A stretch of DNA of 64,000 bases from an uncultured Alphaproteobacteria bacterium (lineage in GTDB: Bacteria; Pseudomonadota; Alphaproteobacteria; Caulobacterales; Caulobacteraceae): contig CAIOSI010000024.1 of NCBI GenBank assembly GCA_903860975.1, positions 1 through 64,000 of the forward strand, read 5' to 3'. The notes under the pieces were generated by a model. That model was not told the DNA's origin, searched no databases, and saw only the letters and a list, made by a program, of their open reading frames with translations. This document shows, piece after piece, positions 27,364-35,508 of this stretch (position 1 is its first letter; each line of letters begins with the position of its first letter). The translations under genes were made by a program, and so were the position numbers.

Positions 27364-28944
27364 ATGCGCAACCCGCGTCGGCTCGGCGAAGTTTTGGTCA
27401 TCTGCATCGTCCTGGCCGCATGGCCGAGGCTTGCGCAGGCACAAGCTTGGTTCGGTGTCCCCACGCCAGGTGCCGCCAGCCCACCGGATAAGCCCACCTT
27501 CCAGTCCGGCCCCAGGTCCTATGGTCCCGCCCCCGCCCATGTGCGCCCCAAGGATGACGCACGGGCTTCCCTTTCCGGCGATCAGCTGATGGCCGATGTG
27601 CGCCGGATCGTCGATTTTTCGCTGCAAAGCAAGGCGGCAGGCGACCCACTCTACGGTCGGATCAGCGGCATGCCTGCTGAGCAGAAGACGGTAGACTGGG
27701 CGATCTCGAAACTGAAAGCATCAGGCCTGAAGGATGCTCACGCAGAGCCCTATCCCTTCGAAACGAAGCTCTGGCTTCCGGTGAGCTGGGAAGTCCGGCT
27801 GGTCGCCAATCCGAGTTTCGGCGCTGGGACCCACGACTTGGTCCTGGCTTCAGCGGTGCCGATCCGTAACGTGAGCATTAAGCCTGCAGCGGCGCAGGGA
27901 CCGCTGGTTTTCGTGGGGCGAGGCTCTGCAGCCGAGCTCGCTAACCTCGATCTGCGCGGCAAGATTGCAGTGGTCAATGTGGTGCCCGATGACAGCCTGT
28001 TCGCTGCGCGCGAGAAGGGCGTCGCCCGCGAGCTGGAGAAGCGCGGTGCAATCGGGGTGATCAACGCCGTCGAGAGCCCCGGCAATCTGCTCTACTACGA
28101 CAACCGCTACGGCTGTGACGCAGCGCCATGCTTCCTGGTGGGGGGCGATGACGGCGCTTTCTTAGAAAGCGTGATCGGCAAATCGGCGGCGGCCGGCAAG
28201 TCCGTCACCATGAAGCTGGCTTTGCAGGGCGAGGAGCGGGCAGGACTTACGGCTTGGAACGGCGTTGCGACTCTCCCAGGCAAAAGCCGCGAGGTGGTGA
28301 TCGTCAATGCTCACGCGGACGCCTGGTTCGACGGCGCCGACGACAACGCCGACGGGCTTTCGGTAATGCTGGGGCTCGCCGACTACTTCGCCCACCGAAA
28401 GACCAAGCCGGACCGGACCCTGGTCTTCATGGTCTCCGGAGGCCACCACACAGCCGTTGGCGCGGCGGCCTTCATCAAGGCCCATCCCGACATCATCAAG
28501 AAAACCGTTCTGGTGATGAACCTTGAACACCTGGCGCAGATCAACGTCGCCCAAGCTGCGCGGCTCGATCCGGCGACCTCGGGCTACGAAAACGGCGTCT
28601 GGACCGCCAATACGACGGAGACCACCAAGCAGGCCGGCGCGGTCAATACGTCGCCTTATGTGTGGGAGCTGATGGCAAAGGCCTCGAAGCGCTACGGCGT
28701 CGTGACCAGTTATGAGCCGACGTCCACCGCGCCAGGTGACCTCGCAGCCTACATTCGGGCCGGTTTACCGTCAGCTCAATTGATCTCAAGTGAGGTTTAT
28801 TATCACTCGTCCGGCGATACGCCCTCGACCATCTCGGTCCCGGGTTTAGAGCGCGCCGCGGGTTTCTATGCGGGCTTTATCGACGATGTCGCCAAGACGC
28901 CGCGGGAAAAGCTGAAGGGCTTGCCCGCGACGTCGGCACATTAG
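27364..28944 (+). CDS. Exported M28-family peptidase-like protein
   Basis: The 526-residue protein has a signal peptide (MRNPRRLGEVLVICIVLAAW, then PRLAQA), a PA (protease-associated) insert around residues 155-290 with LRGKIAVVNVVPDD, and an M28-like aminopeptidase domain. Metal-site residues seen are His and Asp in NAHADAWFDGADDNADG (about 314-330) and His in VYYHSSGDTPSTI. Where M28 enzymes normally have Glu-Glu (catalytic and zinc ligand) this protein has His-His in MVSGGHHTAVG (about 356-366). The NLEHLAQ segment replaces the usual N-D-M. It may be an active variant subfamily or a non-catalytic one. It should be periplasmic. Confidence 0.8.
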   Translation: MRNPRRLGEVLVICIVLAAWPRLAQAQAWFGVPTPGAASPPDKPTFQSGPRSYGPAPAHVRPKDDARASLSGDQLMADVRRIVDFSLQSKAAGDPLYGRISGMPAEQKTVDWAISKLKASGLKDAHAEPYPFETKLWLPVSWEVRLVANPSFGAGTHDLVLASAVPIRNVSIKPAAAQGPLVFVGRGSAAELANLDLRGKIAVVNVVPDDSLFAAREKGVARELEKRGAIGVINAVESPGNLLYYDNRYGCDAAPCFLVGGDDGAFLESVIGKSAAAGKSVTMKLALQGEERAGLTAWNGVATLPGKSREVVIVNAHADAWFDGADDNADGLSVMLGLADYFAHRKTKPDRTLVFMVSGGHHTAVGAAAFIKAHPDIIKKTVLVMNLEHLAQINVAQAARLDPATSGYENGVWTANTTETTKQAGAVNTSPYVWELMAKASKRYGVVTSYEPTSTAPGDLAAYIRAGLPSAQLISSEVYYHSSGDTPSTISVPGLERAAGFYAGFIDDVAKTPREKLKGLPATSAH

Positions 28945-29108
28945 GGCCTGGGTGGCGTCGGTGTTTTTGCGCCGAAGGCTTCCTTGACCTCGCCTTCGGT
29001 GATCCGTGCCGAGGGATCACCCTTCTGATTCAAGTTCTGTTCTTCGGTGCCGTCGCCGAGCATACCGGGATGTTTTTCTGCAATCTTGCCGGCCTTTGGG
29101 TCAGTCAT
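28941..29108 (-). CDS. Small hydrophilic protein of unknown function
   Basis: A 55-residue frame from ATG 29108 has a strong ribosome-binding site (AAGGAG, 8 bases upstream) and ends at a stop that overlaps the stop of the convergent M28 gene. The product (MTDPKAGKIAEKHPGMLGDG at the start) is charged and Gly/Pro-rich with no membrane segment, and looks disordered. I know no function. The ribosome-binding site and plausible composition make it likely to be real. Confidence 0.6.
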   Translation of the reverse strand: MTDPKAGKIAEKHPGMLGDGTEEQNLNQKGDPSARITEGEVKEAFGAKTPTPPRP

Positions 29109-29171
29109 CAGAGGTCTCCTTACTCGGGACCTCATAACGTGCGCCAAGCGAGAATGTTCCGCTTGCCTGCG

Positions 29172-30251
29172 TTATTTCATCGGCGGGAAGATCACCGGCA
29201 GAGCGGCGTCGGTCGTGTAGACGCAACGGTCGTTGTGCCCACATTCGGGAATGATCTGCACCTTGGCCGAGGCCCCAAGGTGGGCGTTGATGTAATTCAC
29301 GAAGGCTTCGCCCCGTGCGCGGCGGGTTGCCCCCTGGGCCATGGCTTGGGCAGATGAATCAAAGCCGCCAAGTGGCAAGGTGTCGACTTGGCTCAGCAGG
29401 TAAGTCGTCGGCCGCGAGGCGAGCTGCGTCCTCAGCTGCCCGTCACTCATTTTGGTGGTGTAGCCGGTGACGCGGTTCTCGAGGCCATAGGGCCAGCGGT
29501 CATAGTCCGGGGCTTTGGCGGCGTCGAAATCGCCGTAGGTGAACTTGGTATGGGGCGTTTCCTCACTCCAGCCTGCGACAGCGGCCGCCGGTGCAGCGTC
29601 GTCAACTGGCAGGGCGCGGGTTGCGTCTGGCCAAGCATAGCTTGATGGGTTGGAAACGACGTAGGAAACCGAGACACCGATGGTCTCGTGGACCCGGTTC
29701 GACATCTCATAGCGTGAGACGAATTGGCCACCCGCGGAATGGCCAGCGATCACGACCTCCTTGAGGTTTGGAAAGATTTTCTTGTCCGCCAACTTCTTCA
29801 GCAGGTGGTCGATGAAGTCGAAAGACGTGAGGTTTGGGTTGCTGGCTGCGACGCCGCCGGAGCGCCAGCTGTCCTCGCCACAACCCCAGCTGACTTCGTT
29901 CGGCTCCAGCTTGTCCTGGCAGCTGCGATCCGAAGAGTGAAAGGCCGGCGATATCACGACGGTGTCGCCTAGGGCGTCGGCCAGAAACGCTGAGGCCGTG
30001 GCGGTGGTAAAGTAGTGGTCGGCGTTGCGCAGGGTCCCGTGGATCATGATCAGGGCGCGGCGGACGCGGGCGTTGCGGACGTCCAAGGCATAGCTTCGAT
30101 AGATCAAAGACCTTGCCTCACCCTTGTCCAGGGCGACCCATTCCCTGCACGCAGTTGACGCGCTCGTGCAGGGCAGGGCGACCTTGCTTGCCGCATGCGC
30201 AAGCGCCGGAGAGCCGGTCAGGATGAGCGCTAGAACGAGCAGTCCACGCAT
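29172..30251 (-). CDS. Exported alpha/beta hydrolase
   Basis: The 359-residue protein has a signal peptide (MRGLLVLALILTGSPALAHA) and a hydrolase fold. It has the oxyanion segment LIMIHGTLRNADHYF, the nucleophile elbow VVIAGHSAGGQFVSRYE, and a late His in IIPECGHNDRC, giving Ser and His of a catalytic triad. Several Cys (PCTSASTAC, SWGCGEDSW) suggest disulfides, as expected in the periplasm. It could be an esterase, lipase or polymer-degrading enzyme; the substrate is not readable. It is followed on the same strand by the small protein gene. Confidence 0.8.
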   Translation of the reverse strand: MRGLLVLALILTGSPALAHAASKVALPCTSASTACREWVALDKGEARSLIYRSYALDVRNARVRRALIMIHGTLRNADHYFTTATASAFLADALGDTVVISPAFHSSDRSCQDKLEPNEVSWGCGEDSWRSGGVAASNPNLTSFDFIDHLLKKLADKKIFPNLKEVVIAGHSAGGQFVSRYEMSNRVHETIGVSVSYVVSNPSSYAWPDATRALPVDDAAPAAAVAGWSEETPHTKFTYGDFDAAKAPDYDRWPYGLENRVTGYTTKMSDGQLRTQLASRPTTYLLSQVDTLPLGGFDSSAQAMAQGATRRARGEAFVNYINAHLGASAKVQIIPECGHNDRCVYTTDAALPVIFPPMK

Positions 30252-30316
30252 AGGGCGGCGGCCTTTCAGCAGGTATCTCTGGTTGCCAAGGCCCTATCGT
30301 ACAGACGCGCCTGCGC

Positions 30317-31282
30317 CTAGCGCGGGGCGCCGGTTTTCGTCATTGCCACCCGCTGCACATGCCGATGCGTTGCGTCCACGACGCACTGGCCAGGATCGAT
30401 CATCGCATGCTGACCAAGGCAGTAGATATCTTCATAATGCGGGCCCGCGCTGGCTAGGCACTGATAAAGGTTGAGCTTGGCCATATGCAGGCAGGAATCG
30501 GTACGAGGTTCGCTCATCAGAGCGCGGCCCCGACCTTGCTGACCCAGGACTGTGAGCGCGGCGAGGGCGAGGCCGCGGGAGACCACGGGACTGGCGGGGC
30601 CGGCGCGATATGTGCTTTTCGCCAACTCGCCCCTCAGCTGTTCGGCGTCCCCGCCGCTTGGACGGTAGGCCGTTGCGGAAAGACGCTTCACCCGGCTCAG
30701 CCGTCCTGGGGCGTCGGCGACATTGGCCCTTGCCCAGGCCTGACGCTGCACCGAATAGGCCGCCTGCTTTACTCTCAGGCCTTCGCCGCTCAGAGCCGAG
30801 CCTTCGGCGTAGAGTGCGCCGCTGGCTCGAGCACTTGCGGCTTCGCTGCCAGGCAGCGCCAGAGCCGCTTGCGGATCCTCGCTCAGGCGACGCGCCAATT
30901 CGCCATGGGACTGGTCAGCACGCACGGCGGCTACGAAGCGCGGCTCTTGAAGTGCGACCATCGCCACGAATGCGATCATTCCGCCTTCCAGCTCATGGGG
31001 TTCGTGGCTTGCGCCCGTCTCGAGAGCTTGTGCGACATCGGTGGGGCCTGAGAAGCTGGGTTCAATGGCCCGGGCATGGCGCATGAAGGTTTCAAAGGCG
31101 CTGGCCTGGACGGCCAGGCCACGGTCACTCGGCGCTTGGGAAAAAGAGGTTGGCGCGGGCTTCGAGGCGTAGGCGAGCGGCTGCTCGTTTGATGGTTTGG
31201 TGGCGCACCCAGCTACGGCAACGATGCAGGCCGTAGCCATAAGGCCGAAGAGCTTGAAGCGGTTGATCAAAGTCGACCCCAA
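30317..31282 (-). CDS. Lipoprotein with conserved Cys-rich C-terminal segment (paralogue 1)
   Basis: The 321-residue protein has a lipoprotein signal (GLMATACIVAVAGC), an Ala-rich helical middle and a C-terminal segment with regularly spaced Cys and His: SCLHMAKLNLYQCLASAGPH, then YEDIYCLGQHAMIDPGQCV. The same segment occurs in the neighbouring gene at 31439-32360 (SCLHRAKLNLFQCMAVGGPH and the rest), and the middle regions also align (GGMIAFVAMVALQEPRFVAA against AGMIAFAAMAALQDRRFVAG). The pair arose by tandem duplication. No known domain is recognised. Location is probably the outer membrane inner face. Confidence 0.7.
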   Translation of the reverse strand: MGSTLINRFKLFGLMATACIVAVAGCATKPSNEQPLAYASKPAPTSFSQAPSDRGLAVQASAFETFMRHARAIEPSFSGPTDVAQALETGASHEPHELEGGMIAFVAMVALQEPRFVAAVRADQSHGELARRLSEDPQAALALPGSEAASARASGALYAEGSALSGEGLRVKQAAYSVQRQAWARANVADAPGRLSRVKRLSATAYRPSGGDAEQLRGELAKSTYRAGPASPVVSRGLALAALTVLGQQGRGRALMSEPRTDSCLHMAKLNLYQCLASAGPHYEDIYCLGQHAMIDPGQCVVDATHRHVQRVAMTKTGAPR

Positions 31283-31438
31283 TCCAGGAGCCCCCCAAGC
31301 CGAACCCTAGCGTCGCATCTGGACGCCGCCGCCGTGGTCTGTTGTCGCAAAGCGATCGTTCCTGCCGCTCGTCAACCTCTAGCGTCCGTAGCGGAAGGGA
31401 CCGGCAATGGGGATCGCGACAGACCCGACCGCGGCGGT

Positions 31439-32360
31439 TTAAATCGATGGTGCCGCTGCGTCTGGTCCTGCGGCCGAAGCCATGCACTGGCCCGCTTCGA
31501 GCATAGCGTGCTGGCTGATACAAAAGATGTCCTCATCGTGCGGTCCGCCTACCGCCATGCACTGGAAGAGGTTGAGCTTGGCCCTATGCAGGCAGCTCCG
31601 GCTACGGGCGTCGGTCATCATGGAGTTCAGGACGCCATCGCTGTCCTCGCCGGTATCGCCAGCCAGCGCGAGCGCAGCCAGGGCGAGACCTCGCACGACC
31701 GCGGGACTAGGCACCGTTGCATCCCGTCTCTCAACCTGCGCTGACACCGACGGAAAGAGCCGTGTCGTATCGGCTTGGCTGGGTGAGACCCGCTGGGTGG
31801 CAAGCTGCTTGACCAACGCCAATCGCGCCCGTCCATCCGTGACCCAAGCGCGCGACCATTCTTTATGCTGCACCTCGTAGGCCGCCTGTTTCACCCGCCG
31901 GCCGTTGGCAAGCAGCGGCTCGATCTGGCGCAACAGGGCCGCCCGAGCATGGGCCGCTGCGCGATCCACACCCGGAAACTCTATGGCAGTTTCAGGGCTT
32001 TCGATCCGTCGGCGAACCGTCGCCTGGCACTGACGATCATCGGCGGTCAATAGCTGCACGCCGGCCACGAAGCGGCGGTCCTGAAGCGCCGCCATCGCGG
32101 CAAAGGCGATCATGCCCGCCTCGAGTTGTCGCGGGTCGTGGGCCGAGGCGACCTGGACGGCGCTTGCGACATCGACAGGTCCCGCAAAGTCGGCGTCTAT
32201 GGCGGCGGCTGCGGGGGGCGGTCACAAATGCGCTGGCTGATCCGACCTTATCGCGCGTCAAACGAACCTTTGGCTGGGTGTCTTGGGCCACCGCGCTGCT
32301 CATTCCAATGGCGCAGAGCGTCATTGAACAGGCCAGAGCGGATTTGGTCGTCCGTTGCAT
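31439..32360 (-). pseudogene. Exported Cys-rich protein (paralogue 2), frameshifted in a G6 tract
   Basis: The N-terminus (from ATG 32360, preceded by GGGAG) encodes a signal peptide (MQRTTKSALACSMTLCAIGM, then SSAVAQ). After SASAFVTAP the reading frame is lost. The continuation, from IDADFAGPVDVASA onward to the Cys-rich end, is in another frame. Removing one base from the G6 run at 32213-32218 (C6 on the coding strand) joins the two into one frame that aligns throughout with the intact paralogue. It is a pseudogene, a sequencing error, or a slippery-tract on/off switch. Unlike paralogue 1 it seems to have a cleavable signal, not a lipobox. Confidence 0.72.
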
Positions 32361-32452
32361 GGCCATGCTCCCAGCAGGGACGCAAATGAGCATGGCCGAA
32401 ATGGGTGCAGAATTAACAGAAAAACCTAATTATCATTGATGCTAAAAGGGGA

Positions 32453-33358
32453 TTATCCATCTCGCGGAAGGCGATGTTCGACCGTCCCGAGGGCGTCGGC
32501 CAGACGCATCTTCGCAGATCCAGGTTTCAGGGGTTGCGGTTGACTGGCGTGGGGAGCCCAGCCGGTCAAGGTGACGATCTCAAAGGTCGCGATGACCCGC
32601 CCGTCGGGTCCCGCAAAGCGCTCGCGGTATATCTCGCAGGCGCGCGCAATCAGCGAGCGGGTCAAAGCATGCGGATGGCGGTCAGCCAACACATTTGTCT
32701 CGCCCATCAGACGCAGGTCCGCCATCAGCTTCAGAGGATGCTCATAGCTGACAGTGACACGGTCCACGTCGGCGACAGGCAGCGCAAAGCCAGCCCGCTG
32801 AAGCAGCCCTGCGGCGTCGCGGCTGTCAGCGAAGGGCGAAATGCGCGAGCCCGCGCCGCCAAGAATTTCGCTTTCAGCATCTGTCAGGGCCTGGCGAAGC
32901 TCCGTCAGCGTTGATCCGCCTAGCAGAGCGCCAACGAACAAGCCGTCGGGTTTCAGCGCTTGGCGAATCTGGATCAGGGCGCCCACCACGTCGTTGGTCC
33001 AATGCAAGCCTAGGGTCGAGACCACCAGGTCGAGACTTTGCCTCCCAAACGGCAGGCGTTCCTCATCGAGCACCACCCGTGGGCCGCAGCGGCCGTTCAG
33101 CATGGCGGCCGACAGGTCAGCCTCAATTAGCATTCCGATCCGCTGAGCTGCGGAGCTGTCGCGCAGGGCCTGGCGCAATGCCCCGCTCCGTGCGGACAGG
33201 TCGACGGCTCGCGGGAAATCCCGAATGATCACTTCCAGACGCTCGACGATATCGAGTGCAGCGCGGCGCTGCAGAAAATCGGCTCGCGCAAAGCCGCTCG
33301 CAGCGCGGTCCAAGCGCTTGCGATGCAGGGTGCGATCAAAAAGGCGGGGAGGCAGCAT
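32453..33358 (-). CDS. SAM-dependent methyltransferase (BioC/NDUFAF5-like)
   Basis: The 301-residue protein from ATG 33358 starts LPPRLFDRTLHRKRLDRAAS, has a degenerate SAM-binding motif VDLSARSGALRQAL, an acidic strand and the post-motif LVVSTLGLHWTNDVVGALIQ, then IRQALKPDGLFVGALLGG and a STLTELRQAL helix. This matches the branch containing bacterial BioC-like proteins and the mitochondrial complex I factor NDUFAF5. The substrate is unknown. The frame is open up to 33694, but the extra 112 residues are low in coding character and cross the comF remnant region. It is divergent from the comF-grxC side. Confidence 0.8.
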   Translation of the reverse strand: MLPPRLFDRTLHRKRLDRAASGFARADFLQRRAALDIVERLEVIIRDFPRAVDLSARSGALRQALRDSSAAQRIGMLIEADLSAAMLNGRCGPRVVLDEERLPFGRQSLDLVVSTLGLHWTNDVVGALIQIRQALKPDGLFVGALLGGSTLTELRQALTDAESEILGGAGSRISPFADSRDAAGLLQRAGFALPVADVDRVTVSYEHPLKLMADLRLMGETNVLADRHPHALTRSLIARACEIYRERFAGPDGRVIATFEIVTLTGWAPHASQPQPLKPGSAKMRLADALGTVEHRLPRDG

Positions 33359-33598
33359 GGAGGCGGAAGATGCCCGCTTCCTTGATCTTTTGAAACGGGG
33401 TCCTCGCTGAGCCGGCGTTCTGTCGCCGAAACTTGGACCTGGTCTCCCCGCCACAGGCGATCGACGCAGCCCCGGGCCTTGGCGCAGGAACTCCAAGCGG
33501 CCGCCTCGAGGCTGGCTCAGCTGGAACTCGAAACAAGCCGCCGATATCGCCCAGCCCTCTTCGCCCCTCATCGACGTGCCTTTTTGCCCGACGTCTAA

Positions 33599-33847
33599 GC
33601 TCGGCGCAGGGCAATAACAAAGCCGGCCGCCAAGTCTGGTGAAGGCCGCACGCGGAATATCGGCTTGGAAGCATCGGCGTGGCGAACCGGCCACGTGGCC
33701 GGTAAGCAGATGCTGCGGATCGATGACATCATGACGACCGGTGCCTCGGCCGAGGGATAGGTCTGGGCTCTGAGAGCATTCGGTGCGGTGCGGGTTGATG
33801 CCGCAGTCCTCGCCCGGTTTAAGAGAATATCCAGACTCACCATATGA
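33599..33847 (+). pseudogene. 3' remnant of a comF (phosphoribosyltransferase-like) gene
   Basis: The frame gives GEGRTRNIGLEASAWRTGHV, then AGKQMLRIDDIMTTGASAEG, an in-frame TAG (33758-33760), then VWALRAFGAVRVDAAVLARF and a TGA at 33845-33847. The IDDIMTTGAS segment is the phosphoribosyl-pyrophosphate-binding motif of ComF, and the flanks fit its C-terminal part. A stop (33596-33598) closes this frame upstream, while another frame has a ComF-like PSPLRPSSTCLFARRL just before. So the gene has a nonsense change and at least one frameshift, and its N-terminal zinc region was not found in 33359-33598. The position just before grxC is where comF is found in relatives. Confidence 0.7.
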
Positions 33848-33879
33848 AAATTCTGCGACGCGTAATGAACCAGAGCGCC

Positions 33880-34143
33880 ATGTCCCAAGTCACGATCTAC
33901 ACAAAGCCTTATTGCCCCTACTGTGTCCGCGCGCTGTCGCTACTGGAACAGAAGGGCGTGGAATTCGACGAAATCGAAGCTGCATTCGATCCGGAAAAGC
34001 GCCAGGAAATGGTGCGTCGGGCGGGCGGCCGCGCCACATTTCCGCAAATCTTTATTGGCGATCAGCACATCGGCGGCTGCGACGAGCTGGTCGCGCTCGA
34101 GCGCGCCGGCAAGCTCGACCCGCTTTTGCAGGCCGCGGCTTAG
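33880..34143 (+). CDS. grxC: Glutaredoxin 3
   Basis: The 87-residue product (start MSQVTIYTKPYCPYC) has the dithiol active site CPYC at residues 12-15, the cis-Pro loop ATFPQIFIGD, and GGCDELVALE for glutathione binding. It reduces disulfides with glutathione in the cytoplasm. The frame is open to an ATG at 33844 that overlaps the comF stop (ATGA); this coupled start would add 12 residues. I prefer 33880 for the standard length. Confidence 0.92.
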   Translation: MSQVTIYTKPYCPYCVRALSLLEQKGVEFDEIEAAFDPEKRQEMVRRAGGRATFPQIFIGDQHIGGCDELVALERAGKLDPLLQAAA

Positions 34144-34175
34144 GATATCGCGCGGCTGAGCTATAAGCTGACCGC

Positions 34176-35021
34176 ATGAAGGTCGCTCTGATCCAAACCC
34201 GAACGCCGGCGACGCAGGACGCCGGTCTGGCGCATGTCTTGCCGATGGTGCGCAAAGCCGCCTTATCGGGCGCATGTTTTATCGCCACGCCGGAAGGGAC
34301 CAACCTCCTGCAGAAAGACCGCGACCTGCTGCTGCCGATGCTCAAGCCGGTTGGGGAAGACGTGGTCGTTGGGGGGTTGCGCGCCGCGGCACTCGAATTC
34401 GGCGTCTGGATTCTCATTGGCTCGGCGTTGGTGAAACGCGAAGATGGCAAGGCTGCGAACCGCTCGGTGTTGATCTCCCCGCAGGGCGCGATCGTGGCGA
34501 CCTATGACAAGTTGCATATGTTCGATGTGGACCTGCCGACCGGCGAAAGCGCGCGGGAGTCGGCGACTTATGAGCCCGGCGATCGAGCCGTGACCGCCCG
34601 TGCAGGCGACCTGAAGCTCGGAATGACCGTCTGCTATGATCTGCGCTTTCCCGGGCTCTATCGCGCCCTGGCCCTTGCGGGTGCCGAGGTCATGACAATT
34701 CCCGCGGCCTTCACCCGGCCGACTGGCGCTGCCCATTGGGAAATTCTGATGCGCGCGCGCGCCATCGAGACGGGCTCCTTTATCCTCGCGCCGGCCCAGG
34801 GTGGTCGCCACGAGGACGGACGCGGCACCTATGGTCACTCCCTCGTGGTTGCCCCATGGGGCGAGATCATTGCTCAGCTGGACCACGATGATCCCGATGT
34901 GCTCTTGGCCGACCTCGATCTTGAGGCCTCCGCTCAGGCGCGCGCGGCCATCCCGAACCTCGTCAATGATCGGGCGTTCAGTGCGCCTCACGCCTTGACT
35001 GAAAAAGCTGTGCTTACATGA
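34176..35021 (+). CDS. Carbon-nitrogen hydrolase (nitrilase superfamily)
   Basis: The 281-residue enzyme has the Glu-Lys-Cys triad of the nitrilase superfamily: Glu in FIATPEGTNLL, Lys in ATYDKLHMFDVDLP and Cys in MTVCYDLRFPGLYR. The last two segments match the Nit1/Nit2-type omega-amidase branch, which hydrolyses deaminated glutathione or omega-amides. It lies next to grxC, in line with a glutathione-related or repair role. Its stop overlaps the start of the DUF1178 gene (ATGA at 35018-35021). Confidence 0.88.
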   Translation: MKVALIQTRTPATQDAGLAHVLPMVRKAALSGACFIATPEGTNLLQKDRDLLLPMLKPVGEDVVVGGLRAAALEFGVWILIGSALVKREDGKAANRSVLISPQGAIVATYDKLHMFDVDLPTGESARESATYEPGDRAVTARAGDLKLGMTVCYDLRFPGLYRALALAGAEVMTIPAAFTRPTGAAHWEILMRARAIETGSFILAPAQGGRHEDGRGTYGHSLVVAPWGEIIAQLDHDDPDVLLADLDLEASAQARAAIPNLVNDRAFSAPHALTEKAVLT

Positions 35022-35449
35022 TCCGCTACGCTCTTCGCTGTGAATACGACCATGAGTTCGAAGGTTGGTTCGCCGCCTCGGCCGATTTTGAGGATCAGCA
35101 AGCGCGCGGCCTCATCGATTGTCCGGCCTGCGGCTCAAAGGCGGTTCGCAAAGCAATCATGGCTCCGGCCGTTGCGGGCACGAAAGCCCGCGGTCAGGAC
35201 CCGTCGCCGGGCCAAACCCAGGCCATGATGATGGAAGCCATCGGTCGCATCCGTCAGCATGTGGAAGAGAATTTCGACAACGTGGGCGATGCTTTCGCAA
35301 CCGAGGCCCGCGCGATTCATGAGGGCCGCTCTGAAGAACGCGGAATTTATGGCCAGGCCACGTCGGCTGAGGTCCGAGATCTGGTCGAAGACGGCGTTCC
35401 GATTGCGCCCCTGCCGCCGGAGCCTCTGAAGAAGTCCAGGCTCAACTAG
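35018..35449 (+). CDS. DUF1178 family protein
   Basis: The 143-residue protein has the family signature: CEYDHEFEGWFAASADFEDQ followed by LIDCPACGS, with Cys residues placed like a zinc ribbon, then a helical region (MMMEAIGRIRQHVEENFDNV) and a Glu-rich end. The function is unknown. It is translationally coupled to the nitrilase-family gene, a pairing seen in many alphaproteobacteria. Confidence 0.88.
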   Translation: MIRYALRCEYDHEFEGWFAASADFEDQQARGLIDCPACGSKAVRKAIMAPAVAGTKARGQDPSPGQTQAMMMEAIGRIRQHVEENFDNVGDAFATEARAIHEGRSEERGIYGQATSAEVRDLVEDGVPIAPLPPEPLKKSRLN

Positions 35450-35508
35450 CCGGCTTGCGGGCGCAACAGTGGGCTCCTAGGGTCCCTGAAGACCTTGGGG
35501 GGTTCCAG

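Noticed and set aside
33359..33694. 112-residue N-terminal extension of the BioC-like methyltransferase frame
   Set aside because: Homologues start at MLPPRLFDR, and the extension runs across the decayed comF region with no domain.
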